The notes beneath the pieces are model-generated. The model did no database searches and had not been told where the DNA came from. It saw only the letters and a program-made list of their open reading frames with translations. A stretch of DNA of 64,000 bases from contig NZ_WGNY01000015.1 in assembly GCF_016124325.1 (NCBI RefSeq), positions 20,380-84,379 on the forward strand. The letters are read 5' to 3'. The first letter of the stretch is position 1. Every line of letters starts with the position of its first letter. Below, piece after piece: positions 62,813 to 64,000 of the stretch. The stretch comes from Phenylobacterium sp. GTDB taxonomy: Bacteria > Pseudomonadota > Alphaproteobacteria > Caulobacterales > Caulobacteraceae. The position numbers were made by a program, and so were the translations under genes.

Positions 62813-64000
62813 ATGAACATTCACGAACACCAAGCCAAAGCCGTCCTCGCGGAGTTCGGCGTGGCGGTCCCGCGCGGGTACCCCGCCTTTTCGGTCGACG
62901 AAGCGGTGGACGCCGCGAAGAAGCTCGGCGGTCCGGTCTTCGTCGTGAAGTCCCAGATCCACGCCGGCGGGCGCGGCAAAGGCCGCTTCGAGGGGCTGGG
63001 CCCCGACGCCAAGGGCGGCGTGCGGGTGGTCAAGTCGGTGGACGAGGTGAAGGCCAACGCCGCCGAGATGCTGGGCCGGGTGCTCGTCACCCACCAGACC
63101 GGGCCCCGGGGCAAGCAGGTGAACCGCCTCTACATCGAGGAAGGCGCCGCGATCGCCAAGGAATTCTACCTGTCTCTGCTGGTCGACCGCGAGACCAGCC
63201 GGGTCTCGGTGGTCGCCTCCACCGAAGGCGGCATGGACATCGAGGAAGTGGCCCACTCCACCCCGGAGAAGATCGCCACCTTCGCGATCGACCCGGCCAC
63301 CGGCGTGTGGCCGCACCATGGCCTGATGCTGGCCGACGCTCTGGGCCTGAAGGGCGACCTGGCCAAGCAGGCCCGCACGCTGCTGTCCCAGCTCTACAAG
63401 GCGTTCCTGGCCAAGGACATGAGCCTGCTCGAGATCAACCCGCTGATCGTCACCGCCCCAAGTGACAAGGAGGGCTCCCAGCTGCGGGTGCTCGACGCCA
63501 AGGTCAGCTTCGATTCCAACGCGCTGTTCCGCCACAAGGACATCGTCGCGCTGCGCGACGAGAGCGAAGAGGACCCGAAGGAGATCGAGGCCTCCAAGTA
63601 CGACCTCAGCTACATCGCCCTCGACGGCGAGATCGGCTGCATGGTCAATGGCGCGGGCCTGGCCATGGCGACCATGGACATCATCAAGCTCTACGGCGCC
63701 GAGCCGGCCAACTTCCTCGACGTCGGCGGCGGCGCCGACGAGGCCAAGACCACGGCGGCCTTCAAGATCATCATGGCCGACCCCAACGTGAAGGGGATCC
63801 TGGTCAACATCTTCGGCGGCATCGCCCGTTGCGACATCCTCGCCCAGGGCGTCGTGGCGGCGGTGAAGCAGGTGGGCCTGAAGGTGCCGCTGGTGGTGCG
63901 GCTGGAAGGCACCAACGCCGAGCTCGGCAAGAAGATCATCAACGAGAGCGGCCTGAACGTCATCGCCGCGAACGACCTCTCGGACGGCGCCGAGAAGATC
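62813..64000 (+). CDS. sucC: succinate--CoA ligase (ADP-forming) subunit beta, partial
   Basis: TCA-cycle enzyme subunit. 396 residues are visible and the window ends before the stop, probably only a few codons short of the usual ~399. The N-terminal [20 protein letters not shown] is diagnostic, the ATP-grasp elements [12 protein letters not shown] and EINPLIVT follow, and [17 protein letters not shown] lies near the end. Upstream lies a strong sigma-70-like promoter. It is separated from mdh by four genes, unlike the mdh-sucC-sucD clusters of many relatives. Confidence 0.97.
   Translation, partial: MNIHEHQAKAVLAEFGVAVPRGYPAFSVDEAVDAAKKLGGPVFVVKSQIHAGGRGKGRFEGLGPDAKGGVRVVKSVDEVKANAAEMLGRVLVTHQTGPRGKQVNRLYIEEGAAIAKEFYLSLLVDRETSRVSVVASTEGGMDIEEVAHSTPEKIATFAIDPATGVWPHHGLMLADALGLKGDLAKQARTLLSQLYKAFLAKDMSLLEINPLIVTAPSDKEGSQLRVLDAKVSFDSNALFRHKDIVALRDESEEDPKEIEASKYDLSYIALDGEIGCMVNGAGLAMATMDIIKLYGAEPANFLDVGGGADEAKTTAAFKIIMADPNVKGILVNIFGGIARCDILAQGVVAAVKQVGLKVPLVVRLEGTNAELGKKIINESGLNVIAANDLSDGAEKI

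Overview
The window is a gene-dense, very GC-rich piece of a bacterial chromosome. Gene content points to an alphaproteobacterium of the Caulobacteraceae, most like Phenylobacterium or Caulobacter. The markers are the cell-cycle regulator GcrA, a CtrA-like box, GANTC (CcrM-type) sites in intergenic regions, small DUF2093, DUF2794 and DUF2237 proteins typical of alphaproteobacteria, and a split system I cytochrome c maturation cluster. Species cannot be fixed from the sequence alone. No rRNA, tRNA, CRISPR array, prophage or transposase gene was seen. No stretch longer than 300 bases lacks a gene.

Layout. 1-6 kb (minus strand): redox chaperone HslO, a serine hydrolase, the arginine pair argD-argF, and an ABC-2 permease without an adjacent ATPase. 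6-15 kb: gcrA, a metallophosphoesterase, xseA, a lipid A acyltransferase, an XRE regulator, a HisN-type phosphatase, a lipase-like hydrolase with a histone-H1-like Lys/Ala/Pro tail, an SCP2 protein, an exported methyltransferase-like protein, and a small heat-shock gene with a sigma-32-like promoter and a ROSE-like RNA thermometer. 15-24.5 kb: a pair of pentapeptide-repeat proteins, a membrane-anchored serine hydrolase, gpmA, and the sugar-precursor genes kdsD, a phosphohexomutase and ugd. 24.5-29.4 kb: a tripartite EmrAB-type efflux operon, divergent from its likely TetR repressor over a perfect palindrome. 29.4-38.5 kb: a diheme cytochrome, glmM and glmS (divergent), galU, an epimerase-like gene, a TRIC/UPF0126 channel, ftsY and the septation protein gene. 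38.5-47.3 kb: two small proteins, ccmD-ccmC, a GMC oxidoreductase and a Spy-like protein, ccmB-ccmA, and acnA. 46.6-56 kb: two DUF1223 thioredoxin-like paralogues, DUF2794, two tandem AMP-binding proteins (one with eroded catalytic motifs), a Bax-inhibitor-1 protein, thpR, DUF2237, a CoA ester lyase and a HIT protein. 55.7-64 kb: mdh, an LprI-like protein, a membrane LytTR regulator, DUF2306, a three-domain GH18/deacetylase/GT2 cell-surface polysaccharide protein, and sucC (cut by the window end).

How the genes work together. Three themes recur. Envelope precursor supply is covered by glmM, glmS, galU, ugd, kdsD, the phosphohexomutase and the lipid A acyltransferase. Central carbon metabolism is covered by acnA, mdh, sucC and gpmA. 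Respiratory cytochrome assembly is covered by ccmABCD and the diheme cytochrome.

The most interesting non-coding signal is a family of four intergenic elements of 118-119 bp (7763, 36831, 47305, 51650). Each folds into two large hairpins. The ends are CTAGAGCC/GGCTCTAG inverted repeats in three copies, with one or both ends degraded in the others. A compensatory base-pair change is present in one copy, and three of the four carry a GANTC site at the tip of the second hairpin. Other notable points are the ROSE-like thermometer, the eroded AMP-binding paralogue, the H1-like tail on an alpha/beta hydrolase, the interrupted ccm cluster, and a malate dehydrogenase of a type unusual for this class.
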